DNA of 64,000 nt from Flavobacterium sp. N502536 (GTDB lineage: Bacteria; Bacteroidota; Bacteroidia; Flavobacteriales; Flavobacteriaceae): assembly GCF_025947345.1 (NCBI RefSeq), contig NZ_CP110011.1:3844001-3908000 (forward strand). The letters are read 5' to 3'. The position numbers and the translations under genes are program-made. The first letter of the stretch is position 1. Each line of letters starts with the position of its first letter. Below, piece by piece: positions 1 to 8,264 of the stretch. The notes below the pieces were generated by a model that saw only the letters and a program-made list of their open reading frames with translations, was not told the DNA's origin and searched no databases.

Positions 1-2
1 AT

Positions 3-167
3 AAAACCACACGGGAACAAGTTTTAAGCCGAATGCAAATGCAATGGAATGATGAAAAACGAATTTCTTTAAGCAATTTTGTTATTAATAACAGTAATCT
101 TAAAATTGCTAAAGAAGAAGTTGTTAAAATTCTTAAAATTTTAAATATAAAACAAAATCAGTCTTAA
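3..167 (+). CDS. coaE: Dephospho-CoA kinase, C-terminal fragment
   Basis: Open frame entering from the left edge and stopping at TAA 165-167, leaving about 54 codons. The residues (TREQVLSRMQMQW..., then FVINN and a final amphipathic helix) match the C-terminal part of dephospho-CoA kinase, where an R..R...Q stretch and a V-I-N-N segment precede the last helix. CoaE phosphorylates dephospho-CoA on the ribose 3' hydroxyl, the last step of coenzyme A synthesis, in the cytoplasm. The Walker A region lies outside the window, so the assignment rests on the tail alone. It is followed 59 bases later by a sensor kinase on the same strand. Confidence 0.72.
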   Translation, partial: KTTREQVLSRMQMQWNDEKRISLSNFVINNSNLKIAKEEVVKILKILNIKQNQS

Positions 168-213
168 ATGTTAATATTTGGTTAATGTATTATTTAGTAT
201 ATTGTTAAAATAT

Positions 214-221
214 TAATTTTG
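214..221 (+). promoter_or_regulatory. -7 promoter box TAATTTTG before the sensor kinase
   Basis: TAATTTTG fits the Bacteroidota -7 consensus TAnnTTTG. Only five bases separate it from the ATG at 227, so a transcript starting at the usual distance would begin at or next to the start codon (leaderless or nearly so). No convincing -33 box at ideal spacing was seen. Confidence 0.4.
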
Positions 222-226
222 TTTCG

Positions 227-1813
227 ATGAATAAATTATTTTTTAGATTACTTGTTTTATTGATGAGTTTGTCCTTAATAGGGATAATTCTGGTTCAGGT
301 ATATTGGTTTAATTCTTCGTTCAAGAATAACGATGAGCAGTTTAAATACCATGTTACTCAGGTAATTGGCAATGTGGCAGACAAGCTCGAACAGCAGGAA
401 GAGTATAGTTTTTACGATAAATACAACCGCATCAAAGACAGTACCGGTAAAACACCTAAAAAAGAAGATTTACTTCAGGTTTTTTACATTCAGAGAAACG
501 CAAAAACAAACAAGACAATAGTTTATTCCAATACGCTTACATCTGAAGATTATGATATCAGCGGCTCGATTTTTAATAAAAAATTCAGCAGCGAAAGATT
601 TAAAAACTTCAGTTCAAAAAGAGTTACAGAAGTATACAATAACAACAACAATATCGATAATAATACTTTAGGACAAAGTATTATCCCTGATTTAAAAATC
701 GAAAAATCAGGAAGTCTGGATATCTTAAACAAAGTGCAGCAGCAAATTCAATACAAAGATATTGCTTCACTGACACCGATAGAAGGGCGAATAACAAAGG
801 ATAAACTTCAAAAACTCTTAAAAAAGGAACTGGAAGAATATGGTGTAAAAACCAAATTTGAATATGGTGTTCTTAACAATGGTCTTGCGACAAAAGTAAG
901 ATCTGATGGATTTCATTACGATAAAGATGCAAGTTACCACGTGCCAATTTATACGGATAATGAGGGAAATAGTAAATACGAATTGTTTCTTACGTTCCCA
1001 CATAAAAAGAAATTCTTACTGTCTGAATTATTAAGTATTACAATACTGTCAATAATTTTCACATTAATCATTATAGTTGCGTACACCAGTGCATTAAACC
1101 AATTGTTGCGTCAGAAGCATATTTCTGAAATCAAAACCGATTTTATAAATAATATGACGCATGAGTTTAAAACTCCCATAGCGACAATTAATCTGGCACT
1201 TGATGCCATTAAGAATCCTAAGATAATCGAAGACAAAGAGAAAGTATATCGCTATCTTCAGATGATTCGGGATGAAAATAAAAGAATGCATGCTCAGGTA
1301 GAAAACGTTCTTCGTATCTCTAAATTAGAAAAAAGAGAATTAGATATTACAAAAGAACCTACTGCGATTCATGATATCATTGATGATGCAATCGAACATG
1401 TAAATTTAATTTTGGAGGACAGACAAGGAACTGTAGTGAAGCATTTTAATGCGGCAAGAACAACGAGTCTGATCAACGAGGTGCATTTTACAAATGTATT
1501 AGTGAATATTTTAGAAAATGCCATAAAATATTCTCCGGGTAACCCTGAAATAGAAATTTTTACAGAAAATGTCAAAGACATGATTCTGATAAAAGTAAAA
1601 GATAATGGTCTTGGTATGAGTAAAGTAGCTCAAAAGAGAGTTTTTGAGAAGTTTTACAGAGAACATACAGGAGATTTACATAATGTGAAAGGACACGGTT
1701 TAGGTCTGGCTTATGTAAAAAGAATAGTAGAAGATCATAATGGTCAAGTATATGTTGAAAGCGAGAAAGGAAAAGGTAGCACCTTTATAATAAAAATACC
1801 ATTAATAAATTAA
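227..1813 (+). CDS. Membrane sensor histidine kinase (RprX-like)
   Basis: 528-residue class I histidine kinase. An N-terminal membrane helix (about residues 5-28) and a second helix (about 268-292) enclose a roughly 240-residue extracytoplasmic sensor region with no recognised fold. Then follow the dimerisation/phosphoacceptor motif NNMTHEFKTPIA with the phospho-His at residue 312, and an HATPase domain with N box (NILENAIKYS), DNGLGM, FEKFYRE and GHGLGLAYVK. It autophosphorylates and passes phosphate to the regulator encoded three bases downstream (stop 1811-1813, next ATG 1817). The pair resembles Bacteroides RprX/RprY in general architecture; the signal sensed cannot be read from sequence. 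Confidence 0.92.
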   Translation: MNKLFFRLLVLLMSLSLIGIILVQVYWFNSSFKNNDEQFKYHVTQVIGNVADKLEQQEEYSFYDKYNRIKDSTGKTPKKEDLLQVFYIQRNAKTNKTIVYSNTLTSEDYDISGSIFNKKFSSERFKNFSSKRVTEVYNNNNNIDNNTLGQSIIPDLKIEKSGSLDILNKVQQQIQYKDIASLTPIEGRITKDKLQKLLKKELEEYGVKTKFEYGVLNNGLATKVRSDGFHYDKDASYHVPIYTDNEGNSKYELFLTFPHKKKFLLSELLSITILSIIFTLIIIVAYTSALNQLLRQKHISEIKTDFINNMTHEFKTPIATINLALDAIKNPKIIEDKEKVYRYLQMIRDENKRMHAQVENVLRISKLEKRELDITKEPTAIHDIIDDAIEHVNLILEDRQGTVVKHFNAARTTSLINEVHFTNVLVNILENAIKYSPGNPEIEIFTENVKDMILIKVKDNGLGMSKVAQKRVFEKFYREHTGDLHNVKGHGLGLAYVKRIVEDHNGQVYVESEKGKGSTFIIKIPLIN

Positions 1814-1816
1814 AAT

Positions 1817-2533
1817 ATGGAAAATAATAACAAAAGAATACTTTTAGTAGAAGATGACCTTAATTTTGGGGCAGTTCTTAAAGATTATCTAATGTTAAAT
1901 GACTTTGAAGTTACTTTAGCTAAAAACGGTATGGAAGGTTTCGAAAAATTCAAGAAAGATGTATACGATTTGTGTATTCTTGATGTAATGATGCCTTATA
2001 AAGATGGTTATACTTTAGCCAAAGAAATTAGAGAGAAGAACAGCGAAGTGCCAATTATCTTCTTAACGGCTAAGTCTATGAAAGAGGATGTATTGAAAGG
2101 GTACAAAGCCGGTGCTGATGATTATTTGAATAAACCTTTTGATTCAGAAGTTTTATTGATGAAAATTAAAGCGATCATTCAGAGAAAATCTGCTGATACA
2201 AAAGCAGAACAAGTACAGTTTGAATTTAACATTGGTAAATTCCATTTAAACTCAAAACTAAGATTCTTGACTTTCCAGGATGAAGAGCCAATTAAATTGT
2301 CTCCAAAAGAGAATGAATTGCTTAAAATGTTGATTCTTCATGAAAATGACTTAATGCCAAGAGAATTAGCTTTAACTAAAATCTGGAGAGACGATAACTA
2401 TTTTACATCAAGAAGTATGGACGTTTACATCGCCAAACTTAGAAAATACCTAAAAGCTGATGAAGATGTTGAAATCTTAAACATTCACGGAGAAGGTTTC
2501 AGACTAGTTGTTAAAAGTAAAGTTGCAGAATAA
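1817..2533 (+). CDS. OmpR-family response regulator (RprY-like)
   Basis: 238 residues: an N-terminal receiver domain (acidic pair ED-D at 12-14, phospho-acceptor Asp56 in LCILDVMMP, Lys in NKPFDS) and a C-terminal winged-helix DNA-binding domain ending in the IHGEGFRL hairpin. It is the cognate regulator of the preceding kinase, translationally close (three-base gap), and closes the operon: a strong terminator follows 30 bases after the stop. The N-terminal wording LVEDDLNFG...LKDYL is the type seen in RprY-like regulators of Bacteroidota. Target genes are unknown. Confidence 0.93.
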   Translation: MENNNKRILLVEDDLNFGAVLKDYLMLNDFEVTLAKNGMEGFEKFKKDVYDLCILDVMMPYKDGYTLAKEIREKNSEVPIIFLTAKSMKEDVLKGYKAGADDYLNKPFDSEVLLMKIKAIIQRKSADTKAEQVQFEFNIGKFHLNSKLRFLTFQDEEPIKLSPKENELLKMLILHENDLMPRELALTKIWRDDNYFTSRSMDVYIAKLRKYLKADEDVEILNIHGEGFRLVVKSKVAE

Positions 2534-2565
2534 CAAAAAATATAACCAAACAAAAAAATATTAGA

Positions 2566-2590
2566 GCCCTGAGAAATCAGGGCTTTTTTT
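2566..2590 (+). terminator. Rho-independent terminator after the two-component operon
   Basis: Perfect 7-bp stem GCCCTGA/TCAGGGC with loop GAAA followed directly by seven T. Confidence 0.9.
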
Positions 2591-2677
2591 ATGGAGTAAT
2601 TTGTCTTGCAACGCTACAGAAAGATTTGATATGGTTCGGATGCGAATTATGAATTAAATTAGGATTCGAAAATGAAA

Positions 2678-2828
2678 CGCTGATGATACGGATTCGCCAA
2701 ACGAAAACGCGGATTAACGCAGATTTTTAAGTTTTATGTGATGCAGAGTAATTTATTGTCATAACTTTTTACCCATTAAAAATCCGTTTTAATCAGCGTT
2801 TTCGCGAAGCGAATCTGTATCATCCGCG
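2678..2828. repeat. Dispersed inverted-repeat element, copy 1 (MITE/REP-like)
   Basis: Two arms of about 53 bp (2678-2730 and 2776-2828) are imperfect inverted repeats around a ~45-bp centre. Both contain GATTCGC, CGAAAACGC and an A/T tail (ATTTTTAA). Each arm also has a small internal palindrome of the TTCGC...GCGAA kind. The same words recur at 34137-34685 (around a GxxExxY gene) and at 55071-55216. It lies between a terminator and an unrelated promoter and contains no ORF. The rest of 2591-2976 shows nothing recognisable. Confidence 0.75.
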
Positions 2829-2976
2829 TATTATTTCTTTGCGATTGACTAAATATTCAAAAAAAATAATAGTAAAGTGTTGTTTTTTATCTTTTTGATT
2901 TTGAGCTTTCTATCTTCTTTTTTGGTTCTTGAAAGAATAAGAATAAAATTTTTGTAATGATTTTTCTTAAAATAAA

Positions 2977-3009
2977 TTTGGAAAATCAAAAAAGTATTCT
3001 GAATATTTG
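2977..3009 (+). promoter_or_regulatory. Promoter of the leader/RNA-repair operon
   Basis: -33 box TTTG at 2977-2980 and -7 box AATATTTG at 3002-3009 (one mismatch to TAnnTTTG), separated by 21 bases, inside the 17-23 range usual for Bacteroidota. The predicted start is near 3016, ahead of the leader ORF at 3050. Confidence 0.5.
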
Positions 3010-3049
3010 CAGACGAAAAAAATAATAACCCTTTAAAAACGAAGAAAAA

Positions 3050-3133
3050 ATGTTTGTATTTACATCTACATCACAGAGCTTCACATCAAATGAATTTGAT
3101 GCAGCACTTCTTCGTGGCTTATTTCGATCCTAG
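3050..3133 (+). CDS. 27-residue leader ORF ahead of an attenuator
   Basis: ATG at 3050 preceded by the A-rich start context typical of this genome (GAAGAAAAAA), stop TAG at 3131-3133. The product starts MFVFTSTSQSF and ends LLRGLFRS; it is rich in Ser/Thr/Phe and has no membrane segment or known motif. It holds a perfect 7-bp hairpin (CATCAAA 3084-3090, TTTGATG 3095-3101). Its last codons (3110-3120) are complementary to the 5' arm of the terminator just downstream. Position and pairing suggest a regulatory leader peptide. A small independent protein gene with its own terminator is the alternative. Confidence 0.5.
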   Translation: MFVFTSTSQSFTSNEFDAALLRGLFRS

Positions 3134-3163
3134 AAATATACTTTTAGATATATAAAGCCCGAA
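3110..3163 (+). promoter_or_regulatory. Possible antiterminator pairing
   Basis: CTTCGTGGCTT (3110-3120) can pair with AAGCCCGAAG (3154-3163 region, the 5' arm of the following terminator) over ten base pairs with one bulged U. That pairing is mutually exclusive with the terminator. Because 3110-3120 lies inside the leader ORF, a ribosome finishing the leader would block it and favour termination. Read from sequence; the regulatory role is inference. Confidence 0.45.
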
Positions 3164-3190
3164 GACATTTTGTTTCGGGCTTTTTTTTAT
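3154..3190 (+). terminator. Terminator or attenuator upstream of the RtcB operon
   Basis: Stem AAAGCCCGAA pairing with TTTCGGGC(TT), loop of about nine bases, then a run of eight T. It lies about 100 bases before the next ATG (3292), so it either ends a small transcript or attenuates the operon behind it. The stretch 3191-3291 shows no clear second promoter. Confidence 0.8.
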
Positions 3191-3291
3191 TCTAGACACT
3201 TCAAATTTTCCCGAAAATCGATTTTACTTATCCTTCATGGATAAAATGTTAAGCCTGTTTTGGCTGTTAATTTAATGCACTATAATTTTTA

Positions 3292-4038
3292 ATGCAAAAT
3301 TATACGGTAGAGGAGTATGCTTTGTGCGCTCGTCTTAAAAGTAAAAGAAAGAAAAAAAGATTAGTAAAGGAAGATTTTGAAAAACACCTGATTCAGTTAA
3401 GAAAACTTGAAAAAAAGCTTTGGGAAAAACGGAGAGATTTACCTCTTGTTCCACTAGAGATCCCTTACCAAAAGGGATGGCAGCGTAATTTTATACTGAG
3501 AGAGGATGTGGCAAGATCGAGTGAAGCTTCATTTTACAAAAACTTATTGGAAAAAATAAATACCTGGCAGTTCTCTTCTGAAAAATCTTTTAAAAGAAAG
3601 AAAAAGAGAAAAAGAAGAAATGTTTATACCGAGAAGTTACAAACTGTAAAAGAATTTTCAGAGTGGGAGTGGAGAAGTCCAAAATTAGAATTAACCGAGA
3701 AAGAAAAAGCACATTTTTATAAACGCGAACGCTGGTGCAGCAATTTTAAGCGATATAAAATTCATTACGTTTTTAATGAGCCGTGGCGCTATGTACTTCG
3801 TGTTAGCCCGTATATGATAACACATACGAAGCTGGTTGATTCAGATTTGGAAAGCGAAATTCAGCTACTCGACAATCGCATTACTAATCTTAATTTGAGA
3901 CATAAGATAAACAAATTAGTAGATGGTTTTTCGCATCGTTGGAGTTACTATGAAAGTGAAAATCCAAAAGAGAAAAACCCAATTAAAAATAAAAGTCTGG
4001 AAGTATTGTATAAGCAATATCTGGACGAAATGATATAA
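3292..4038 (+). CDS. Uncharacterised highly basic protein of an RtcB operon
   Basis: 248 residues, no family recognised. There are two strongly basic clusters (KSKRKKKR near residue 17 and KRKKKRKRR near residue 103), many aromatic residues and helical, charged segments. There is no signal peptide or membrane helix, so it should be cytosolic. The basic patches suggest nucleic-acid binding, possibly RNA or ribosome, but that is inference. The stop is followed after three bases by the rtcB ATG, which makes co-transcription and translational coupling likely. It lies behind the attenuator-like leader. It is a candidate accessory factor of the repair operon. Confidence 0.7.
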   Translation: MQNYTVEEYALCARLKSKRKKKRLVKEDFEKHLIQLRKLEKKLWEKRRDLPLVPLEIPYQKGWQRNFILREDVARSSEASFYKNLLEKINTWQFSSEKSFKRKKKRKRRNVYTEKLQTVKEFSEWEWRSPKLELTEKEKAHFYKRERWCSNFKRYKIHYVFNEPWRYVLRVSPYMITHTKLVDSDLESEIQLLDNRITNLNLRHKINKLVDGFSHRWSYYESENPKEKNPIKNKSLEVLYKQYLDEMI

Positions 4039-4041
4039 ATC

Positions 4042-5433
4042 ATGGGAAATAAATTATCTGGAAAAGACCTGATTAAATTAGGGTTTCCAAAAAACAATTC
4101 AATAAATATCGCCTTAGGGCAGATCAACAGATATAGAAAAAGGGAGAAAAAAGAATCTATCCTGACAGAAGCTAAAGATGTATTGTTACATCCGGAAAAG
4201 TATGAAGGCAACGGAACCTGGGGTAAAGTAGCTGAAGGTTTGATCAAACCGGTTCAGGTAAGAATGCATCAGTTGAAGACAACAAGAGTTCCTTTTAAAA
4301 TTTTTGGAGAAAATGAGATTGACCAACAGGCAAAATTTCAATTGTATGATTCGTTAAAACTGCCTATTTCGGTAGCCGGAGCATTGATGCCGGATGCACA
4401 TTCGGGTTACGGATTGCCAATTGGAGGGGTTTTAGCGACCGATAATGCTGTAATTCCGTACGGAGTTGGAGTGGATATCGGATGCAGAATGAGCCTTTCT
4501 ATTTTTGATTTGCCGGCTTCGTATTTTAAAGGCAAGGAACACCAGTTGGAAGCAATTTTGAAAGACAATACCAAGTTTGGAATGTATGAAACTCATGCTT
4601 CAAGAGTCGATCATGATGTTTTTTATAAAAGCGAATTTCAGGATATTCCATTGTTAAAGAATCTTTTGCCGAAGGCCTACAAGCAATTGGGAAGTTCTGG
4701 CGGAGGAAACCATTTTGTAGAATTCGGAATTGCTAAAATTGAAAATCCGGAGAACGAATGGAAGCTCGAAAAAGGAGAATATTTCGCCGTTCTTTCGCAC
4801 AGCGGTTCCAGAGGATTAGGCGCAAACATTGCAAAACATTATACCTATCTGGCCACAAAACAATGTCCGTTACCAAAAAATGTTCAGCATTTGGCCTGGT
4901 TGGATTTAAATACGCATGACGGTCAGGAATACTGGCTGGCTATGAATTTAGCAGGAGAGTATGCAAAAGCCTGTCATGATGATATTCATCGACGAATTGC
5001 CAAAGCAATTGGAAAAAGAGTAGTGGTAACCATCGAAAATCATCACAATTTTGCCTGGAAAGAAATGGTAAACGGTCAGGAATGTATTGTACATAGAAAA
5101 GGTGCAACGCCTGCCGCAGCAGGCCAATTGGGAATTATTCCCGGTTCGATGACGGCGCCCGGCTACATTGTAAAAGGCAAGGGAAATACGGAAAGCTTAA
5201 ACTCTGCTTCGCATGGCGCAGGGCGTTTGTTTTCAAGAGCGAAGTGTAAAAGTACCTTCACTCAAAGTGAGATTAAAAAGGTGTTAAAAGCCAATGATGT
5301 GACCTTAATTGGAGGAAATATTGACGAAGCGCCTATGGCGTATAAAGACATTACAAAAGTGATGGCAAATCAAAGTGATCTGGTGGAAGTGCTTGGAACT
5401 TTCACGCCAAAGATCGTTAGAATGGACCGATAA
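4042..5433 (+). CDS. rtcB: RtcB-family RNA ligase
   Basis: 463 residues. RtcB joins RNA 2',3'-cyclic phosphate or 3'-phosphate ends to 5'-OH ends using GTP and Mn2+. Visible signatures: PDAHSGYGLPIGG near residue 116, the metal-site Cys148 in GVGVDIGCRM, GGGNHFVE near 232, SHSGSRG near 253, and the guanylylated-His region VHRKGATPA with His351. The C-terminus has SHGAGR and GGNIDEAPMAYKDI. Length fits the shorter bacterial RtcB forms. The partner PrfH two genes on identifies this as the ribosome-repair type (called RtcB2 in published RtcB2-PrfH work) rather than the E. coli rtcBA context. No RtcA cyclase is nearby. Confidence 0.93.
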   Translation: MGNKLSGKDLIKLGFPKNNSINIALGQINRYRKREKKESILTEAKDVLLHPEKYEGNGTWGKVAEGLIKPVQVRMHQLKTTRVPFKIFGENEIDQQAKFQLYDSLKLPISVAGALMPDAHSGYGLPIGGVLATDNAVIPYGVGVDIGCRMSLSIFDLPASYFKGKEHQLEAILKDNTKFGMYETHASRVDHDVFYKSEFQDIPLLKNLLPKAYKQLGSSGGGNHFVEFGIAKIENPENEWKLEKGEYFAVLSHSGSRGLGANIAKHYTYLATKQCPLPKNVQHLAWLDLNTHDGQEYWLAMNLAGEYAKACHDDIHRRIAKAIGKRVVVTIENHHNFAWKEMVNGQECIVHRKGATPAAAGQLGIIPGSMTAPGYIVKGKGNTESLNSASHGAGRLFSRAKCKSTFTQSEIKKVLKANDVTLIGGNIDEAPMAYKDITKVMANQSDLVEVLGTFTPKIVRMDR

Positions 5434-5446
5434 AAAGATAAAGAGT

Positions 5447-6058
5447 ATGAAAAGATTTCAGGATGAGAATAAGTTTTTAGAAAGTTTTTTACATGAGGTT
5501 TTAGTGCAGTGTCCGAAATGTGATGCTCAAGCTAAAGTTAAAAATAAACTTTCAGAAGAATGCAAATGCGGGCATTGTTATACTAAAGTTTTGGAGTGTA
5601 AACATTGCTTTTATAAGCTTGACAAGCCCATTTACCAATACATTGCTTATGGTAAGGCCTATTGCAATCAGTGTTATGAAAAATATGAATTTAAATCGCA
5701 GTTATTAAAAGAAAAGCCGGAAAAGTATAAAGCGAAATGTCCGCATTGTAATTTTCAGGAAGAGTGGAAACCAAAAGTTGAAGAGGTTTTGCAAAATTCA
5801 AATCGTAACGACGGTTTAGTGAAAGAACAATGGTATAATTTGCCGCTTTGGTTTCAAATAGAAGTAGATAAACATATCTTCTGGGCCTATAATAAGCAGC
5901 ATATGGAGTATTTAGAACGGTATATCGGAGCAACGCTAAGGGAACGAAATCCAGGAATGAATTTCGGATCGAGTTTGGTGGCCCGTTTACCAAAATTTGT
6001 AAAAGAAGCGAAGAACAGAGAAAAGCTTCTTAAAATATTAGAGAAATGGAAAAAATAA
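5447..6058 (+). CDS. Uncharacterised protein with five CxxC zinc-binding pairs
   Basis: 203 residues starting at ATG 5447. An in-frame extension upstream would run into rtcB, so the ATG 13 bases after the rtcB stop is preferred. CxxC pairs lie at 22/25, 41/44 (with Cys39), 51/54, 73/76 and 98/101, which looks like two or more zinc ribbons or knuckles. A charged, helical C-terminal half ends in basic residues. No named family recognised. The gene overlaps the start of prfH by 13 bases, a sign of tight coupling. Its position between rtcB and prfH suggests an RNA- or ribosome-binding role in the same response; that is inference. Confidence 0.75.
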   Translation: MKRFQDENKFLESFLHEVLVQCPKCDAQAKVKNKLSEECKCGHCYTKVLECKHCFYKLDKPIYQYIAYGKAYCNQCYEKYEFKSQLLKEKPEKYKAKCPHCNFQEEWKPKVEEVLQNSNRNDGLVKEQWYNLPLWFQIEVDKHIFWAYNKQHMEYLERYIGATLRERNPGMNFGSSLVARLPKFVKEAKNREKLLKILEKWKK

Positions 6059-6735
6059 TTCAGATAACAGCGGGTCGCGGACCGGCAGAATGCACCTGGG
6101 TAGTGGCTCAGGTGCTTAAAAAAGTTTTGGACGAAGCAGAGGAACAACAATTAGAAACAACTTTGCTGCAGCGAGAAGTTGGGCAGGAAAACGGAACAGT
6201 AGAAACCGCTACCATCGCTGTAAAAGGGAAAGATGCTGCCCGATTTGCTGATTCCTGGATAGGAACGATTCAATGGATTGGTCAAAGCCAGTTTAGGAAA
6301 ATGCACAAGCGAAAAAACTGGTTTATTGGTGTTTTTGAGATTGAACCACAAAAAAATGTATCAATTTCTGAAAGCGATATTCAGTATCAGGCCATGCGCA
6401 GTTCCGGAGCAGGCGGGCAACACGTAAACAAAGTGAGTTCGGCAATCCGCGCGACACATTTGCCAACAGGAATTACGGTTGTTGCTATGGACAGCCGTTC
6501 GCAGCACCAAAACAAAAAACTGGCAACAGAACGATTATTAAAAAAGCTAGAAGACGAAACCTTACAGCAACTTAAAAACCATGTTGGAAAACAATGGGAA
6601 AATCAGCTCAACATTCAGCGGGGCAATCCGATTAGAGTTTTTTCAGGAACTGACTTTAAAAAGAACAAGGCAGAGAAAAGTTACAAAGGAACACGTCAGA
6701 AACTTAAAACCGATTTACGAAATGAGCATAATTAA
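6046..6735 (+). CDS. prfH: Peptide chain release factor-like protein PrfH
   Basis: 229 residues, much shorter than RF1/RF2 because the codon-recognition domain 2 is reduced. The N-terminal ITAGRGPAE...WVVAQVL is typical of RF-H. The catalytic GGQ is at 123-125 in [12 protein letters not shown], followed by the RF hallmark TGI and a basic tail. Published work on RtcB2-PrfH pairs shows PrfH releasing peptides from ribosomes whose 16S decoding centre has been cut, so that the ligase can re-seal the RNA. Here it is the last gene of the coupled operon (13-base overlap with the CxxC gene). No strong terminator follows immediately. Confidence 0.93.
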   Translation: MEKIIQITAGRGPAECTWVVAQVLKKVLDEAEEQQLETTLLQREVGQENGTVETATIAVKGKDAARFADSWIGTIQWIGQSQFRKMHKRKNWFIGVFEIEPQKNVSISESDIQYQAMRSSGAGGQHVNKVSSAIRATHLPTGITVVAMDSRSQHQNKKLATERLLKKLEDETLQQLKNHVGKQWENQLNIQRGNPIRVFSGTDFKKNKAEKSYKGTRQKLKTDLRNEHN

Positions 6736-6813
6736 AAAGTTGGTCGCAAAAAAAAAATGATTATATGCGAATTATAGGTGACCAAAAAAAAACAATAAAT
6801 ATCGACACATAAC

Positions 6814-7350
6814 ATGAAAGCAATAGATAAATACCTTTTTCAGGCGTTGGACAGTTATCCGTATTCATTAGAAGAAACTATTGAATCTTTGGATTATGCC
6901 TTTTCCTATGATGCTAAAAACACAATGGTTTTGTGCTTGTACGGAAGAATTCAGTCAGAACAATTATGGAATTACGAAGAGGCAAAAATCTATTTTCAGG
7001 AAGCCCTGACGATTAACATTCATGCACTCGAAGTATATCCGCACTATATTCAGACTTTAATTTTAAATGAAGATTTTGAAGAAGCGCAAAAATTAATCGA
7101 TTTTGCTTTAACTATAAAAGGAATAAACAAATCTGAAATTTTTGTGAAGAAAGGAATTCTTTATGAAGCGCAGCAAGAATTTCAATTGGCACTAAAAGAA
7201 ATTAAAAAGGCGAAACTTTGTACGTTACAATTTGTTTTTGAATCCGATATTGTTGAAGTGGAGAAAAGAATTAAAGGCAAGATTGAGTTGACGCAAAAGA
7301 AAAAGAAAGCTGAAAAAACGAAAAAAGATTCGAAGAAGAAAGCAAAGTAA
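6814..7350 (+). CDS. TPR-like repeat protein with lysine-rich tail
   Basis: 178 residues with at least two tetratricopeptide-type helical repeats (LYGRI...YEEAKIYFQEALTIN and ...FVKKGILYEAQQEFQLALKEIKKAK). A strongly basic C-terminal tail is made largely of Lys, with Ser, Thr and Glu, over the last 25 residues or so. No signal peptide. It starts 78 bases after prfH on the same strand and is closed by its own terminator, so it could be a fifth gene of the repair transcript or an independent one. A protein-protein adaptor role is all that can be inferred. Confidence 0.75.
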   Translation: MKAIDKYLFQALDSYPYSLEETIESLDYAFSYDAKNTMVLCLYGRIQSEQLWNYEEAKIYFQEALTINIHALEVYPHYIQTLILNEDFEEAQKLIDFALTIKGINKSEIFVKKGILYEAQQEFQLALKEIKKAKLCTLQFVFESDIVEVEKRIKGKIELTQKKKKAEKTKKDSKKKAK

Positions 7351-7365
7351 TCTTCCTATAAAGAA

Positions 7366-7394
7366 AAACGAGGCGATTATGCCTCGTTTCTTTT
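7366..7394. terminator. Hairpin between convergent genes
   Basis: Stem AAACGAGGC/GCCTCGTTT with loop GATTAT followed by TCTTTT. It serves the TPR gene and may also work for the convergent thioesterase gene. Confidence 0.75.
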
Positions 7395-7454
7395 ATCAGG
7401 AATTCACAGAATTACCACGAATTTTAAACTTTTATTTTTTTTTTTTGGAGTATC

Positions 7455-8201
7455 TTATTTCCAGTGTAACTCTAAAGCAAAACAAGTTTTCTCCTGTTTT
7501 GTAATGCTGAACGTTGCCTTAGTGTGATTGTCATCTTCGCTCTCATGGATGATGACTTTATCTTTTAGCGACAGTTCCTTCATAAAATTCATTTCAAAGC
7601 TTTTAACCTCTTGTTTAAGAATTCTTTTCTCTTCTACATGATCAAGGCACCATTCTAAATATTTGACATTATTAACGTGATTTACAATGTCCAGATCCGA
7701 GAGGTAAACTGTTTTTTCAAAAACCGCTTCTTTTTCGTGGTTGATGTTTATTTTTGAAAAACCTTCAGTAGTGGCACGTTTTTCGGGGTACAATTCAAAA
7801 TGTTGGTAAGGTAAAGCCAAAGCTTCGGGACGTCGTAATTGTGTATTAAAAACAGCCCAGTACGTTTCGCAGCCTACTATTTTTTTTCCGTTTACATGCA
7901 TTTCTAAAGCACGAACAGAACGAGAGTTTTCTAAACTGTTGATCCAGGTTTTTACCGTTACAACATCTTGCCATTTCGGTAAAGCAGTAATTTCAACACG
8001 CATGCGGCTTAATACCCAGGCCTGATGAAACTCCTGCATATCAAAAAAGCTAATGCCTCCGGCTTCAGAATGCGCAGCAGCCGTCAATTGCAGAATATTA
8101 CATAAGTCAGTATACTTTAGAAAACCATTTGGTGTACATTGTGTAAAATTGATTTCCCAGTCTTTGCTTAAGACAGAAGTAAAATTTGGAGATATTGGCA
8201 T
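7455..8201 (-). CDS. Acyl-ACP thioesterase (FatA/FatB-type)
   Basis: 248 residues forming a double hot-dog thioesterase. The first hot-dog has the L-T-A-A-A-H-S-E-A-G-G helix and WVLSRMRVEI strand. The second carries DLDIVNHVNNVKYLEWCLD, the N...H...E catalytic region of acyl-ACP thioesterases. It hydrolyses acyl-ACP to release fatty acid in the cytoplasm. Length matches the bacterial family. It lies downstream of miaA on the same strand (63-base gap), possibly in one transcript. Confidence 0.85.
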   Translation of the reverse strand: MPISPNFTSVLSKDWEINFTQCTPNGFLKYTDLCNILQLTAAAHSEAGGISFFDMQEFHQAWVLSRMRVEITALPKWQDVVTVKTWINSLENSRSVRALEMHVNGKKIVGCETYWAVFNTQLRRPEALALPYQHFELYPEKRATTEGFSKININHEKEAVFEKTVYLSDLDIVNHVNNVKYLEWCLDHVEEKRILKQEVKSFEMNFMKELSLKDKVIIHESEDDNHTKATFSITKQEKTCFALELHWK

Positions 8202-8213
8202 TGCTGAATTTTA

Positions 8214-8242
8214 AATTTTAGATTGTTGATTTTAGATTTTTC
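8214..8242. repeat. Short 8-11 bp word array between thioesterase and miaA
   Basis: TTTTAAATTTTAGATT and GATTTTAGATTTTT words repeat in tandem. It belongs to the intergenic short-period arrays seen throughout the window. Confidence 0.4.
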
Positions 8243-8264
8243 TATCAGAGAAAAGAAACCGATT

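Noticed and set aside
5375..5446. Upstream extension of the CxxC protein into rtcB
   Set aside because: The extension is the shifted-frame reading of the rtcB C-terminus; ATG 5447 gives a clean start.
6739..6785. TTGGTC...GACCAA inverted repeat after prfH as a terminator
   Set aside because: The stem is six bases with a very long loop and no T-run; too weak to call.
3292..7350. Toxin-antitoxin or phage island for the RtcB operon
   Set aside because: No integrase, attachment site or base-composition change was seen; it reads as a chromosomal repair operon, although the repeat at 2678 is nearby.
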